Source: Kaistia defluvii (GTDB lineage: Bacteria; Pseudomonadota; Alphaproteobacteria; Rhizobiales; Kaistiaceae). From it: DNA of 64,000 nucleotides. Position numbers and translations under genes: made by a program. This document shows positions 9,033 through 18,036 of the stretch, piece by piece. Numbering within the stretch: position 1 is the first letter of the stretch; the number at the start of each line of letters is the position of its first letter. Where the stretch lies: contig NZ_JAPKNI010000002.1 in assembly GCF_026343955.1 (NCBI RefSeq), positions 558,001 through 622,000 on the forward strand. The letters run 5' to 3'. The notes beneath the pieces were generated by a model. The model saw only the letters and a program-made list of their open reading frames with translations. It did no database searches and was not told the origin of the DNA.

Positions 9033-9965
9033 TTACTTGCCCGAAAGGATGTCGTCGTAGAGCTGCGCGGTGTCCTTTTCGTAGAGGGCACCGGTGATGA
9101 CGTTGAAGCCCGGAGGAATGCCGCTGGCTGCCATGTTGGCGAGCGAGAGGGCGACATAGGACGTCGCCTGCGGATCCTGCCACTGGGCGGCGTTCACATA
9201 ACCCTGCAGCACTTCCTGGGTGGTGTCGAGCGAGTTGCCCCAGCCGACGACCGGGATTTCGCCCGGCTTGACGCCGACCTGGTCGAACACGCGCTTGATC
9301 GATCCATTGACCAGATCGCCCATGCCGATGATCGCCTTGATCTTGGCGCGGTTGGTGGTCAGGTAGTCCGACATGCGGGTGATGATCTCGCCCTGGTCGA
9401 GCGTAGTATCCGTGACTTCCCAGGTGATGCCGAGCGGCTTGAAGACCGAAGCGATGCCTTCTTCTTCCTGCACGCCATAGGTGGCGCCGGGCACTTCAAC
9501 TGGCATCCAGACGAAATCGCCTGCTTTCACATGGCCCTTGTCGACCAGATACTGCGCCCAATGGCGGCCGAAGACGACGTTGTCGCCGCCGACATAGGCG
9601 TTGAACGAAGCCTTGGGATCGGGCGTGTTGAAGTTGATGATCGGGATCTTGGCGGCGTTCGCTTCCTTGGCGATCTCGACGAGGCTGCCCGGATCGGGGC
9701 TCGACGTGACGATGCCGTCCGCCTTGGCGGCGATGGCCGCGCGCAGGGCTTCCTGCTGCGAGGGCACGTCATTGCCGTGGAACGAGGTGTTGACGGTATT
9801 GCCCGTATCCTTCGCCCATTGCTGCGCACCGGCGAGGAAATAGGTCCAGACCGGATCGGCCGGCGTGCCGTGCGAGACCCAGTAGAAGGTCTTGGCGTTG
9901 GCGGCGGCCGGGATTGCTAGCGCTAGCATTGCGCCGGACAAGAGTATCGTCAGCTTCTTGAACAT
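9033..9965 (-). CDS. Periplasmic sugar-binding protein of the FrcBCA-like importer
   Basis: The substrate-capturing subunit, 310 residues from the ATG at 9965, which has GGGAGGACG just upstream. A classic Sec signal peptide (FKKLTILLSGAMLALAIPA, cleaved after ANA near residue 24) precedes a type I periplasmic-binding fold with the repeat marks GIVTSSPDPG and PIINFNTPD. First gene of the operon; the 200 bases upstream (to 10209) should hold its promoter, but I cannot name an operator there. Confidence 0.92.
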   Translation of the reverse strand: MFKKLTILLSGAMLALAIPAAANAKTFYWVSHGTPADPVWTYFLAGAQQWAKDTGNTVNTSFHGNDVPSQQEALRAAIAAKADGIVTSSPDPGSLVEIAKEANAAKIPIINFNTPDPKASFNAYVGGDNVVFGRHWAQYLVDKGHVKAGDFVWMPVEVPGATYGVQEEEGIASVFKPLGITWEVTDTTLDQGEIITRMSDYLTTNRAKIKAIIGMGDLVNGSIKRVFDQVGVKPGEIPVVGWGNSLDTTQEVLQGYVNAAQWQDPQATSYVALSLANMAASGIPPGFNVITGALYEKDTAQLYDDILSGK

Positions 9966-10209
9966 GGTCGTCCTCCCAATGAACTTTCTTGTTCCCTTGA
10001 CCACGGCTCTGGCTGCCGTTCAGCCGCTATTTTGCGGCGCGCATGCGACCCCTCCGGGTTGATTCCCGTCATCGGCGGCAGCGGTCTCGGGGGGAGACTG
10101 ACAGAAATGCCGCACGCGTCAACTGCTGGTGCGACAGATTGTCCAGGAAAATGACATCGCTGTCATTGCGGGCGCGCCTCGGCTCGCTCTGGGCCCGGCC
10201 CCGGTGACG

Positions 10210-11487
10210 TCAGATCCGGTCGCGCAGGGCGAACCAGCTCATGCCGGCGACCAGCGCCGGCCAGCGCAGCAGCTTGCCGCCGGGAAAGCGCGGGCAGGGC
10301 AGGGCTGCGAACGCGTCGAGCTTGGCGGGATTGCCGAGGATGGCCTCGGCCAGGATCTTGCCGCCGTAAGGCGCCAGCGCCACGCCCTGGCCGGAATATC
10401 CCGAGGCTGCGTAGACGCCGTTGCGCACCTTGCGCAGGAAGGGCAGACGGTTGACCGTGACGGCCAGCGTGCCGCCCCAGGCATGATCGATCCGCGTCCG
10501 CTCGAGCTGCGGATAGATCTTCAGCAGATGTCGCCGCACGAAGGCGAAAATATCGGCGGGGTCGGTGCGGGAATAGGTTTCGCCGCCGCCAAACAGGATG
10601 CGGCCGTCCGGCGTCGGGCGCCAGTAATAGACGACGAAGCGTGAATCGGAGACGGCCTCGCCGCCGGGAAGGAGGCCGCCAGCCCCACCGGCGCCGATCG
10701 GTTCCGTCGTCAGGATGAAGTTCTTGATCGGCATGGCACGGGTCTCGACTTCCGGATCGATGCCGTCGAGCAGGCCATTGCCGGCGAGCACGATGATCTC
10801 GGCCTTGATGCGGCCACGCGGTGTCTCGATCACCGGTTGCGCGCTGTCGACGAGCTTTGTCGCCGCCGTGCCTTCGTGGATGCGCGCGCCCGCCTTGGCG
10901 CCGGCGCGCGCCAGCCCCTGCGCGAATTTGAGCGGGTGCAGATGACCGGCGGTACGGTCGTAGCGGCCACCGAAATAGCTGGTGCTCCCGATCATGGGCG
11001 CCAATTGCTCGCGGTCGATCCATTCGGCCGGCGCATAGCCATAGTCGCGGTTCAGCACGTCGACATAGTGGCGTTCCTCGGCGACGAGGCGCTCCTTGTG
11101 AACCGCCTCGATCAGGCCGGGACGCCATTCGGCATCGATCGCGTGCTTGTCGATCAGCCTGTGGACCAGGGACTTGGCTTCCTCGGCCAGCCCGAACAGC
11201 TCCAGCGCCGCCGGTTTGCCGAGCCGCTTTTCCAGCCATTCCTGATCGCGCCGCTGGCCGGTATGCAACTGGCCGCCATTGCGGCCCGAAGCGCCCCAGC
11301 CGACCTTCTCCGCCTCGATCAGGATCGTGTCGATGCCGGCTTCGGCGAGATGCAGCGCCGCCGACAGCCCGGTATAGCCGCCCCCGACGATGACGACATC
11401 GGCGCTGGTGTCGCCATCGAGCGGCGGGAAGGCCAGCGTCGGGTCGGCGGTTTCGGCGTACCAGGAGGGGGCATGCGGCTTGCTCAT
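10210..11487 (-). CDS. FAD-dependent oxidoreductase, gamma-glutamylputrescine oxidase-like (PuuB)
   Basis: A DAO-family flavoenzyme of 425 residues. The FAD-binding motif VVIVGGGYTGLSAA (about 27-40) is followed by GWGASGRNGGQLHTGQ, a signature of PuuB/OrdL proteins that oxidise gamma-glutamylputrescine or related amines. The C-terminus has the second flavin contact (YAASGYSGQGVALAPYGG). The ATG at 11487 is chosen; a start at 11508 would overlap the aminotransferase gene. The neighbouring glutamine-synthetase-like gene and Pot importer support a polyamine role. Confidence 0.88.
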   Translation of the reverse strand: MSKPHAPSWYAETADPTLAFPPLDGDTSADVVIVGGGYTGLSAALHLAEAGIDTILIEAEKVGWGASGRNGGQLHTGQRRDQEWLEKRLGKPAALELFGLAEEAKSLVHRLIDKHAIDAEWRPGLIEAVHKERLVAEERHYVDVLNRDYGYAPAEWIDREQLAPMIGSTSYFGGRYDRTAGHLHPLKFAQGLARAGAKAGARIHEGTAATKLVDSAQPVIETPRGRIKAEIIVLAGNGLLDGIDPEVETRAMPIKNFILTTEPIGAGGAGGLLPGGEAVSDSRFVVYYWRPTPDGRILFGGGETYSRTDPADIFAFVRRHLLKIYPQLERTRIDHAWGGTLAVTVNRLPFLRKVRNGVYAASGYSGQGVALAPYGGKILAEAILGNPAKLDAFAALPCPRFPGGKLLRWPALVAGMSWFALRDRI

Positions 11488-11494
11488 GCGCGCC

Positions 11495-12877
11495 TCACAG
11501 CAGGCCAAGCCGCTTCAGCTCGGCCTGGGTATCGTCAAGCGTCTTGCGGGCAGAGGCGAGCAACTGGTCGGCCTCGTCATGGGAGAGCGTCAGCGGCGGC
11601 GCGATGATCAGGCTGTCGCGCACCGCGCGCATGACGAGGTTGTTGGCGAGGGAGATGTCGCGGGCGATCGTGCCAACCCTGCCGGTATCGGCGAATTTTT
11701 CCGCCCGCGCCGGCTTGTTCGGCACTAGCTCGATGGCGCCCATCAGGCCGGTCATGCGCGCCTCGCCGACCAGCGGATGATCGCCGAGCGCCCGCCAGCC
11801 TCGTTGCAGATAGGGGCCGATATCATCGCGCACGCGTTCGACCAGCTTCTCTTCCTCGATGATGCGGAGGTTTTCCAGCGCCGCCGCCGCGGTGACCGGA
11901 TGCGCCGAATAGGTGAAGCCGTGGTGGAATTCGCCGGCGTCGTACAGCACGTCGGCGACCTTATCGGAGACCATGACGCCGCCGATCGGCAGATAGCCGG
12001 ACGAGATGCCCTTGGCGATCGACATCAGATCCGGCTCGATGCCGAAGGTCTCGGAGCCGAACCAGTTGCCGGTGCGGCCGAAGCCGGTGATGACCTCGTC
12101 GGCAACCAGCAGGATGTCGCGCTTCTCCAGGATGCGCTTCACTTCCGGCCAGTAGGTGGCGGGCGGGATGATGACGCCGCCGGCGCCCTGGATCGGTTCG
12201 GCGACGAAGGCGGCGATGTTGTCCTCGCCGATTTCCTCGATCGCCCTTTCCAGCTCGCGCGCGGCGAAGATGCCGAACTCGGCCTCGCTCATTTCGCCGC
12301 CCTCGCCGAACCAGTAGGGCTGGGCGATGTGGTGGATGCCGGGGATCGGCAGGCCGCCCTGGCTGTGGATCGAGGTCATGCCGCCGAGGCTGCCGCCGCC
12401 CATGGTCGAGCCGTGATAGGCGTTTTTGCGTGCGATCAGCACCGTCTTGTCCGGCTTGCCGAGGCTCGCCCAATAGTGGCGGACTATGCGGATGACGGTG
12501 TCGTTGGCTTCCGACCCGGAGCCGACGAAGAAGACCCGGTTGAACTGCGGCGGCGTGATCGCGGCAAGCTTCTCGGCCAGCGCGATCGCCGGCGGATGGG
12601 TCGACTTGAAGAAGGTGTTGTAGAACGAGAAATCCGCCATCTGCCGCTGCACGGCCTCGGCGATCTCCTTGCGGCCGTGTCCGATGTTCACGCACCAGAG
12701 GCCGGACATGCCATCAAGGATCCGGTTGCCCTCCGAATCCCAGATCCAGGAGCCTTCCGCGCGGACGATCACCCGGCTGCCTTCGGTATTCAGGCTCTTC
12801 ATGTCGGAAAAGGCATGGATGTGGTGCGCCGCGTCGCGGGCGCGGTAGTCGGCAGTGGCGTTGGATGGCTTCGTCAT
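11495..12877 (-). CDS. Class III aminotransferase, putrescine:pyruvate type (SpuC-like)
   Basis: A PLP-dependent omega-aminotransferase of 460 residues, the usual length for SpuC and related polyamine or beta-alanine transaminases. Visible marks are GSGSEANDTVIRI (cofactor phosphate region), the pyridine-binding aspartate in VADEVITGFGRTG and the Schiff-base lysine in SIAKGISSGYLPIGG. It starts 226 bases after the glutamine-synthetase gene and runs into the oxidase gene 8 bases away. In the locus it offers a direct putrescine to 4-aminobutanal route beside the gamma-glutamyl route. Confidence 0.9.
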   Translation of the reverse strand: MTKPSNATADYRARDAAHHIHAFSDMKSLNTEGSRVIVRAEGSWIWDSEGNRILDGMSGLWCVNIGHGRKEIAEAVQRQMADFSFYNTFFKSTHPPAIALAEKLAAITPPQFNRVFFVGSGSEANDTVIRIVRHYWASLGKPDKTVLIARKNAYHGSTMGGGSLGGMTSIHSQGGLPIPGIHHIAQPYWFGEGGEMSEAEFGIFAARELERAIEEIGEDNIAAFVAEPIQGAGGVIIPPATYWPEVKRILEKRDILLVADEVITGFGRTGNWFGSETFGIEPDLMSIAKGISSGYLPIGGVMVSDKVADVLYDAGEFHHGFTYSAHPVTAAAALENLRIIEEEKLVERVRDDIGPYLQRGWRALGDHPLVGEARMTGLMGAIELVPNKPARAEKFADTGRVGTIARDISLANNLVMRAVRDSLIIAPPLTLSHDEADQLLASARKTLDDTQAELKRLGLL

Positions 12878-12957
12878 GAGCAGGTCCGGTTGCGGGACTT
12901 TCTAGATTGCCGGTGGCGCCGAAGCAGCTTTCGTTTGCCTGGATACATCGGTCCTTA

Positions 12958-13085
12958 CTTCACCTCTCCCTGAGGGAGAGGTCGTTGGCCGAAGGCCGGC
13001 GGGTGAGGGGTACGGCCTCACCCGGAGAATTCCCTGAACCCTCACCCGGCTCTTCGAGCCGACCTCTCCCTCAGGCAGAGGTGAA
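12958..13085. repeat. Long inverted pair of family A intergenic repeats
   Basis: CTTCACCTCTCCCTGAGGGA at 12958 and its near-perfect reverse complement ending at 13085 frame inner pairs (GGGTGAGG near 13000 and CCTCACCCGG near 13016 and 13040). The array fills the gap between the glutamine-synthetase and aminotransferase genes and could fold into one long RNA hairpin in the operon transcript. Confidence 0.75.
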
Positions 13086-13103
13086 GGAAAAGTCCTCTCA
13101 ACC

Positions 13104-14504
13104 CTAGACGTTCAGCAGCAGGAATTCCCGCTCCCATGGGCTGATCACCTGCATGAACGTCTCGTATTCCGCCCGTTTGATCGCGCCGTAGGTGGCGACG
13201 AAGCGCTCGCCGAAGATTTCGGCCAGTTCTTCCTGTTCCTCGAACAGGGCGACGGCTTCGAGCAGGCCGCGCGGCAGGTCGATCTCATTCGAATTGGCGG
13301 AGCCGGACACCGGGTCTCCGACCTTCAGCCCTTCGACCAGGCCGAGATAGCCGCAGGCGAGCGACGCGGCGATCGCCAGATAGGGATTGGCGTCGGAGGA
13401 GGGCAGCCGGTTCTCGAGACGCCTTCCCGCCGGATTGGAGTTCGGGACACGCAGGCCGACGGTGCGGTTGTCGTAGCCCCATTGCGTGTTGACCGGCGCG
13501 GAGGATGAACGCACGAGCCGGCGATAGGAGTTCACATAGGGCGCCAGCATGCAGAGCACGGCCGGCAGGTATTTCTGCGAGCCGCCGATGAAGGCGAAGA
13601 ACTTCGAGGTCGGGTCGCCGTCGGCGTCGGAGAAGATGTTCTTGCCGGTCTCGACGTCGATCACCGACTGGTGGATGTGCATGGCCGAACCCGGCTCGCG
13701 CGACATCGGCTTGGCCATGAAGGTGGCGTACATGTCATGCCGCAGCGCCGCCTCGCGGATCGTCCGCTTGAACAGGAACACCTGGTCGGCGAGCGCCAGC
13801 GGGTCGCCATGCAGGAGATTGATCTCCATCTGCGCGGCGCCTTCCTCGTGGATCAGCGTGTCAATCTCGAGACCCTGCTGCTCGGAGAAGTCGTAGATGT
13901 CGTCGAACAGGTCGTCGAATTCGTTGATCGCGGCGATCGAATAGGATTGCCGGGCTGCTTCCGGTCGACCGGAGCGGCCGGTCGGCGGCTCCAGCTGATA
14001 GTCGGGATCGGTATTCGGCTTGACCAGGTAGAATTCGAGCTCCGGCGCCACTACGGGCTGCCAGCCCTGATGCGCGTAGAGCTCGACGATGCGCCGCAGC
14101 ACCTGGCGCGGCGCGGTTTCGACCGAGCGGCCGTCGCGGTGATAGCCGTCATGGATCACCTGGGCGGTCGGGTCGGCTTCCCATGGCACGACGCAAAGCG
14201 TCGAAAGGTCCGGCTCGAACATCACGTCCTGGTCGGCGGCGTCGCTCTCGAAGCGGTCGTCGTCGTCGGGATAGTCGCCGGTGATGGTCTGGGTCAGGAT
14301 CGACCCGGGCATCGACATGGTCGGTCCGGCAAGAAACTTCTGCACCGGCATCATCTTGCCGCGCGCCACACCTGCCTGGTCGGGCACGACGCATTCGATA
14401 TCCTCGATGCCGCGCGCCTTGAGCCAGTCCCGGGCCTCGTCCAACGATTTGACGCCGCGAACATCGCCCTCGATGCCCTTGGTGCCCTTCTTCCGTTTTG
14501 CCAC
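13104..14504 (-). CDS. Glutamine-synthetase family ligase, gamma-glutamylputrescine synthetase-like (PuuA)
   Basis: An ATP-dependent ligase of 466 residues that would glutamylate putrescine or another polyamine. Beta-Grasp N-domain up to about residue 115, then the catalytic domain with ELEFYLVKP, IHEEGAAQMEINLLHGDPL and MHIHQSV (metal and ATP ligands) and RLENRLPSSDANPYL. No adenylylation-site tyrosine motif of GlnA is evident. The GTG at 14504 is chosen because GAGGGG lies 5 bases before it; an ATG at 14549 has no such site. It is divergent from potF, with 211 bases between. Confidence 0.87.
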   Translation of the reverse strand: MAKRKKGTKGIEGDVRGVKSLDEARDWLKARGIEDIECVVPDQAGVARGKMMPVQKFLAGPTMSMPGSILTQTITGDYPDDDDRFESDAADQDVMFEPDLSTLCVVPWEADPTAQVIHDGYHRDGRSVETAPRQVLRRIVELYAHQGWQPVVAPELEFYLVKPNTDPDYQLEPPTGRSGRPEAARQSYSIAAINEFDDLFDDIYDFSEQQGLEIDTLIHEEGAAQMEINLLHGDPLALADQVFLFKRTIREAALRHDMYATFMAKPMSREPGSAMHIHQSVIDVETGKNIFSDADGDPTSKFFAFIGGSQKYLPAVLCMLAPYVNSYRRLVRSSSAPVNTQWGYDNRTVGLRVPNSNPAGRRLENRLPSSDANPYLAIAASLACGYLGLVEGLKVGDPVSGSANSNEIDLPRGLLEAVALFEEQEELAEIFGERFVATYGAIKRAEYETFMQVISPWEREFLLLNV

Positions 14505-14715
14505 GATTTCCCCTCGGCTTGCAGGCGACTGTCTCCGGAGTGTCGCCATGGCGGAACCGAAGTCAACTTGGACGGGTTCGGCATGCGGCTTCCGGTCTCT
14601 GCGAATGGCGCAGGAAACGGTTGAGGTAGGCCAAAAAGCCTTCTAACCTCTGAATCTTAGGAGAGGATTGTGGCCGGTTCGTTCACTCTGGCGCGGCTGT
14701 ATCTAGGGGAATTGC

Positions 14716-15816
14716 ATGATCAAGTATGTCTTCAGCGGCGTCGCCCTCACCGCGATGCTGACCGTCGGACCGATCAGTGGCGCCAAGGCCGCCGACAAGG
14801 AACTTCATATCTTCAACTGGTCCGACTATATCGACACGTCGATCATTGACGATTTCACCAAGGAAACCGGCATCAAGGTCGTCTACGACGTCTATGATTC
14901 CATGGAAATCCTGGAAACCAAGATGCTGGCCGGTGGCTCGGGCTACGACATTGTCGTGCCGACGGACCGCAATCTGAAGCGTCTTATCGATGTTGGCGTA
15001 TTCCAGGAACTCGACAAGTCGAAGATCCCGAACCTCTCGCATATGTGGGACGAGATCACGACCCGTCTGGCCACCTATGATCCCGGCAACAAGATGGCCG
15101 TCAACTATATGTGGGGCACCACCGGCATCGGCTACAATGTCGAGAAGATCAAGGCGGCGATGCCGGATGCGCCGGTCGACTCGATGGACATGTTCTTCAA
15201 GCCGGAAGTGGTCTCGAAGTTCAAGGATTGCGGCGTCTACATGCTGGACTCGCCGGATGACGTGATCCCGGCCGCGCTCAACTATCTGGGCCTGCCGGCC
15301 GATTCGAAGGACCCGGCCGAGATCGCCAAGGCTGGCGAACTGATCGAGAAGGTCCGCCCCTACATCCGCAAGTTCCACTCGTCCGAATATATCCAGGCGC
15401 TGGCCAACGGCGATATCTGCCTGGCCTTTGGCTATTCCGGCGACGTCATTCAGGCCCGCACCCGCGCGACCGAGGCCAACAACAAGGTCGAAGTCGGCTA
15501 CGCCATCCCGAAGGAGGGCGGCCTGCTCTGGATGGATTCGATGGCGATCCCGAAGGATGCCCCGAACCCCGAGGCGGCCTTGGCCTTCATCAATTACATC
15601 CAGCAGCCGGAAGTCATTGCCAAGGCGACGAACTATGTCGCCTACGCCAATGGCAACAAGGATTCTCAGGCCTTCGTCGACAAGGCGATCATGGAGGATC
15701 CGACAATCTATCCGCCGGCCGACGTGATGAAGAAACTCTACACCACGACGCCGAACGATCCGAAAGTTCAACGCGTCGTGACGCGGCTCTGGACGAAGAT
15801 CAAGAGCGGCACCTGA
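14716..15816 (+). CDS. potF: Polyamine-binding periplasmic protein (PotF/SpuD-like)
   Basis: The putrescine/spermidine receptor of the importer, 366 residues. A Sec signal peptide (about residues 1-24, ending GAKA) precedes ELHIFNWSDYID, the hallmark opening of PotD/PotF proteins; EKIKAAMPDAPVDSMDM and WMDSMAIPKDAPNPEAAL are further family stretches. GGGGA stands just before the ATG. First gene of potFGHI, followed by a strong hairpin before potG that should favour binding protein over the membrane parts. Confidence 0.95.
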   Translation: MIKYVFSGVALTAMLTVGPISGAKAADKELHIFNWSDYIDTSIIDDFTKETGIKVVYDVYDSMEILETKMLAGGSGYDIVVPTDRNLKRLIDVGVFQELDKSKIPNLSHMWDEITTRLATYDPGNKMAVNYMWGTTGIGYNVEKIKAAMPDAPVDSMDMFFKPEVVSKFKDCGVYMLDSPDDVIPAALNYLGLPADSKDPAEIAKAGELIEKVRPYIRKFHSSEYIQALANGDICLAFGYSGDVIQARTRATEANNKVEVGYAIPKEGGLLWMDSMAIPKDAPNPEAALAFINYIQQPEVIAKATNYVAYANGNKDSQAFVDKAIMEDPTIYPPADVMKKLYTTTPNDPKVQRVVTRLWTKIKSGT

Positions 15817-15823
15817 GTGGACA

Positions 15824-15856
15824 AAAGAGGCCCGGTCTTGTACCGGGCCTTTTCTT
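15824..15856 (+). terminator. Intra-operon terminator/attenuator between potF and potG
   Basis: AGGCCCGGT (15828-15836) and ACCGGGCCT (15842-15850) form a perfect 9-bp GC-rich stem with a 5-base loop, followed by TTTCTT. It looks like a Rho-independent terminator, yet the next potG gene begins only 30 bases on in the same direction, so partial read-through is likely. Confidence 0.8.
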
Positions 15857-15885
15857 GACGGCATGGAACACGGGGTGGAGGCCGC

Positions 15886-17055
15886 ATGGCTGGTAAGTCT
15901 CTCTCGACGGGCAAATCTCTGGGGCCGATCCGCAGGGCCTTCGCGCCGTGGAATGATCCGGCGGCCAAGCCGTTCATCCAGTTCCAGAACGTCACCAAGT
16001 CGTTTGGTGATTTTACCGCGGTCGACGATCTCTCGCTGAACATCTACGAACGCGAGTTCTTCGCCCTGCTGGGGCCGTCGGGCTGCGGCAAGACCACGCT
16101 GATGCGCATGATCGCCGGCTTCGAAGAGCCGACCAGCGGCCACGTCATGCTCGACGGCCAGGATTTGGTCGGTGTGCCGCCCTATCGCCGCCCGACCAAC
16201 ATGATGTTCCAGTCCTACGCGCTGTTCCCGCACATGAACGTCTGGGACAATATCGCCTTCGGCTTGAAGCAGGACGGCATGCCGAAGGCCGACATTGCCA
16301 CCCGCGTCGACGAGATGCTGGCGCTGGTGAAACTGGAGAAGTTCGCCAAGCGCAAGCCGCATCAGCTTTCCGGCGGCCAGAAGCAGCGCGTCGCGCTCGC
16401 GCGTTCGCTGGCCAAGAAACCCAAGGTGCTGCTGCTCGACGAACCGCTCGGCGCGCTGGACAAGAAGCTGCGCGAGGAAACCCAGTTCGAACTGATCGAC
16501 CTGCAGGTCAAGCTCGGCATGACCTTCGTCATCGTCACGCATGACCAGGAAGAGGCGATGACGGTCGCCGACCGCATCGCCGTGATGGACCAGGGCAAGA
16601 TCGTCCAGATCGCCACGCCGGCGGAAATCTACGAACAGCCGAATTCGCGCTATGTCGCCGACTTCATCGGCGACATCAACCTGCTCGAAGGGCATATCAG
16701 CTCGACCGAGGGCGGCGTGACGACGCTGGATTGCGACGGCACGGGAGCCAAGGTTCAGGTGAACCAGGATGGCGGTGCCAAGCTCGGCGACCGCGCCTGG
16801 TTCGCGGTGCGTCCGGAGAAGGTCGCGATCTCCCTGTCGCCCCCGGTCGATCCGAGCGTCAATGCCGTCACCGGAGAGGTCTGGGACATCGCCTATCTCG
16901 GCGACGTCTCGATCTATCATGTGCGGCTCGCCACGGGCGCGACCGTCAAGGCGACCATCACCAACACCACCCGACTCGTTGAGCGGCCGATCACCTGGGA
17001 CGACAAGGTCTGGCTGACCTGGTCCGGTGACGGCGGCGTCGTGCTGACGAGGTAG
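15886..17055 (+). CDS. potG: Polyamine ABC transporter ATP-binding protein
   Basis: ATPase of 389 residues. Walker A GPSGCGKTTL is near residue 64, signature LSGGQKQRVALARS near 163, Walker B LLLLDEPLGALDKK after it, and the H-loop in IVTHDQEEAM. A TOBE regulatory domain occupies about 290-385. A 25-residue leader precedes the NBD, as in PotG proteins. GGAGG lies before the ATG. The gene ends 3 bases before potH. Confidence 0.95.
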   Translation: MAGKSLSTGKSLGPIRRAFAPWNDPAAKPFIQFQNVTKSFGDFTAVDDLSLNIYEREFFALLGPSGCGKTTLMRMIAGFEEPTSGHVMLDGQDLVGVPPYRRPTNMMFQSYALFPHMNVWDNIAFGLKQDGMPKADIATRVDEMLALVKLEKFAKRKPHQLSGGQKQRVALARSLAKKPKVLLLDEPLGALDKKLREETQFELIDLQVKLGMTFVIVTHDQEEAMTVADRIAVMDQGKIVQIATPAEIYEQPNSRYVADFIGDINLLEGHISSTEGGVTTLDCDGTGAKVQVNQDGGAKLGDRAWFAVRPEKVAISLSPPVDPSVNAVTGEVWDIAYLGDVSIYHVRLATGATVKATITNTTRLVERPITWDDKVWLTWSGDGGVVLTR

Positions 17056-17058
17056 ATC

Positions 17059-17973
17059 ATGGCGCTGACCAACTCCTCCTCCGGACATTCGCGCCTGCGA
17101 TGGCTGGTGGTCGCGATCCCCTATCTGTGGCTTATCCTGCTCTTCCTGGCGCCATTCCTGATCGTGGTGAAGATCTCGCTGTCGGCCACGGCGATCGCGA
17201 TGCCGCCCTACCAGCCGGCGCTGGATTTCTCGGCCGGCCTCGGGGTGCTCTGGCAGCAACTCAAGGAGTTGAGCTTCGATAATTACGTCTTCCTGACGGA
17301 AGACGCGCTCTACTGGGAGTCTTATCTTTCCAGCCTGAAGATCGCGCTCATCTCGACCTTCCTCATCCTGATCATCGGCTATCCGATCGCCTATGGCATG
17401 GCGCGCGCCCGCAAGGAATGGCGTACGACGCTGCTGATGCTGGTGATCCTGCCGTTCTGGACCTCGTTCCTGATCCGCGTCTATGCCTGGATCGGCATCC
17501 TGAAGCCGGAAGGGCTGCTCAACCAGCTTCTGCTGAGCGTCGGCGTCATCAGCGAACCGCTCAACATCATGCCGTCGACGCTCGCCGTCTATATCGGCAT
17601 CGTCTATTCCTACCTGCCCTTCATGATCCTGCCGCTCTACGCGACGCTGGAAAAGCTGGACGAGACTCTGCTGGAAGCCGCCGCCGACCTCGGCTGCCCG
17701 CCGATCCAGGCGTTCTGGAAGATCACCTTCCCGCTGTCGCTGCCCGGTGTGATCGCCGGCTGCTTCCTGGTCTTCATCCCGGCGGTGGGCGAGTTCGTCA
17801 TCCCGGATCTGCTCGGAGGGTCCGACACGTTGATGATCGGAAAGACACTGTGGGCCGAGTTCTTCTCGAACCGCGATTGGCCCGTGTCTTCGGCGGTCGC
17901 TGTCGTGCTGCTCGCGATCCTGGTGATCCCGATCATGCTGTTCCAGAATGCCCAGAAAAAAGCGTCGGAGTAG
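17059..17973 (+). CDS. potH: Polyamine ABC transporter permease
   Basis: Inner-membrane channel subunit, 304 residues and six helices (first at about 15-38). The cytoplasmic EAA loop that docks the ATPase is clear: EAAADLGCPPIQAFWKITFP at about 204-223, followed by the family stretch PAVGEFVIPDLLGG. Coupled to potG (3-base gap). Confidence 0.95.
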   Translation: MALTNSSSGHSRLRWLVVAIPYLWLILLFLAPFLIVVKISLSATAIAMPPYQPALDFSAGLGVLWQQLKELSFDNYVFLTEDALYWESYLSSLKIALISTFLILIIGYPIAYGMARARKEWRTTLLMLVILPFWTSFLIRVYAWIGILKPEGLLNQLLLSVGVISEPLNIMPSTLAVYIGIVYSYLPFMILPLYATLEKLDETLLEAAADLGCPPIQAFWKITFPLSLPGVIAGCFLVFIPAVGEFVIPDLLGGSDTLMIGKTLWAEFFSNRDWPVSSAVAVVLLAILVIPIMLFQNAQKKASE

Positions 17974-18036
17974 GCTCATGCGGATGAGAACGCCACGGTC
18001 GGGCCTGCCTGAAACCCTAGCGCGGAGGGCGATCCG

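Noticed and set aside
12958-13085. A transcription terminator between the PuuA-like and aminotransferase genes
   Set aside because: The paired arms belong to a repeated intergenic family and no T run follows, so I list it as a repeat only.
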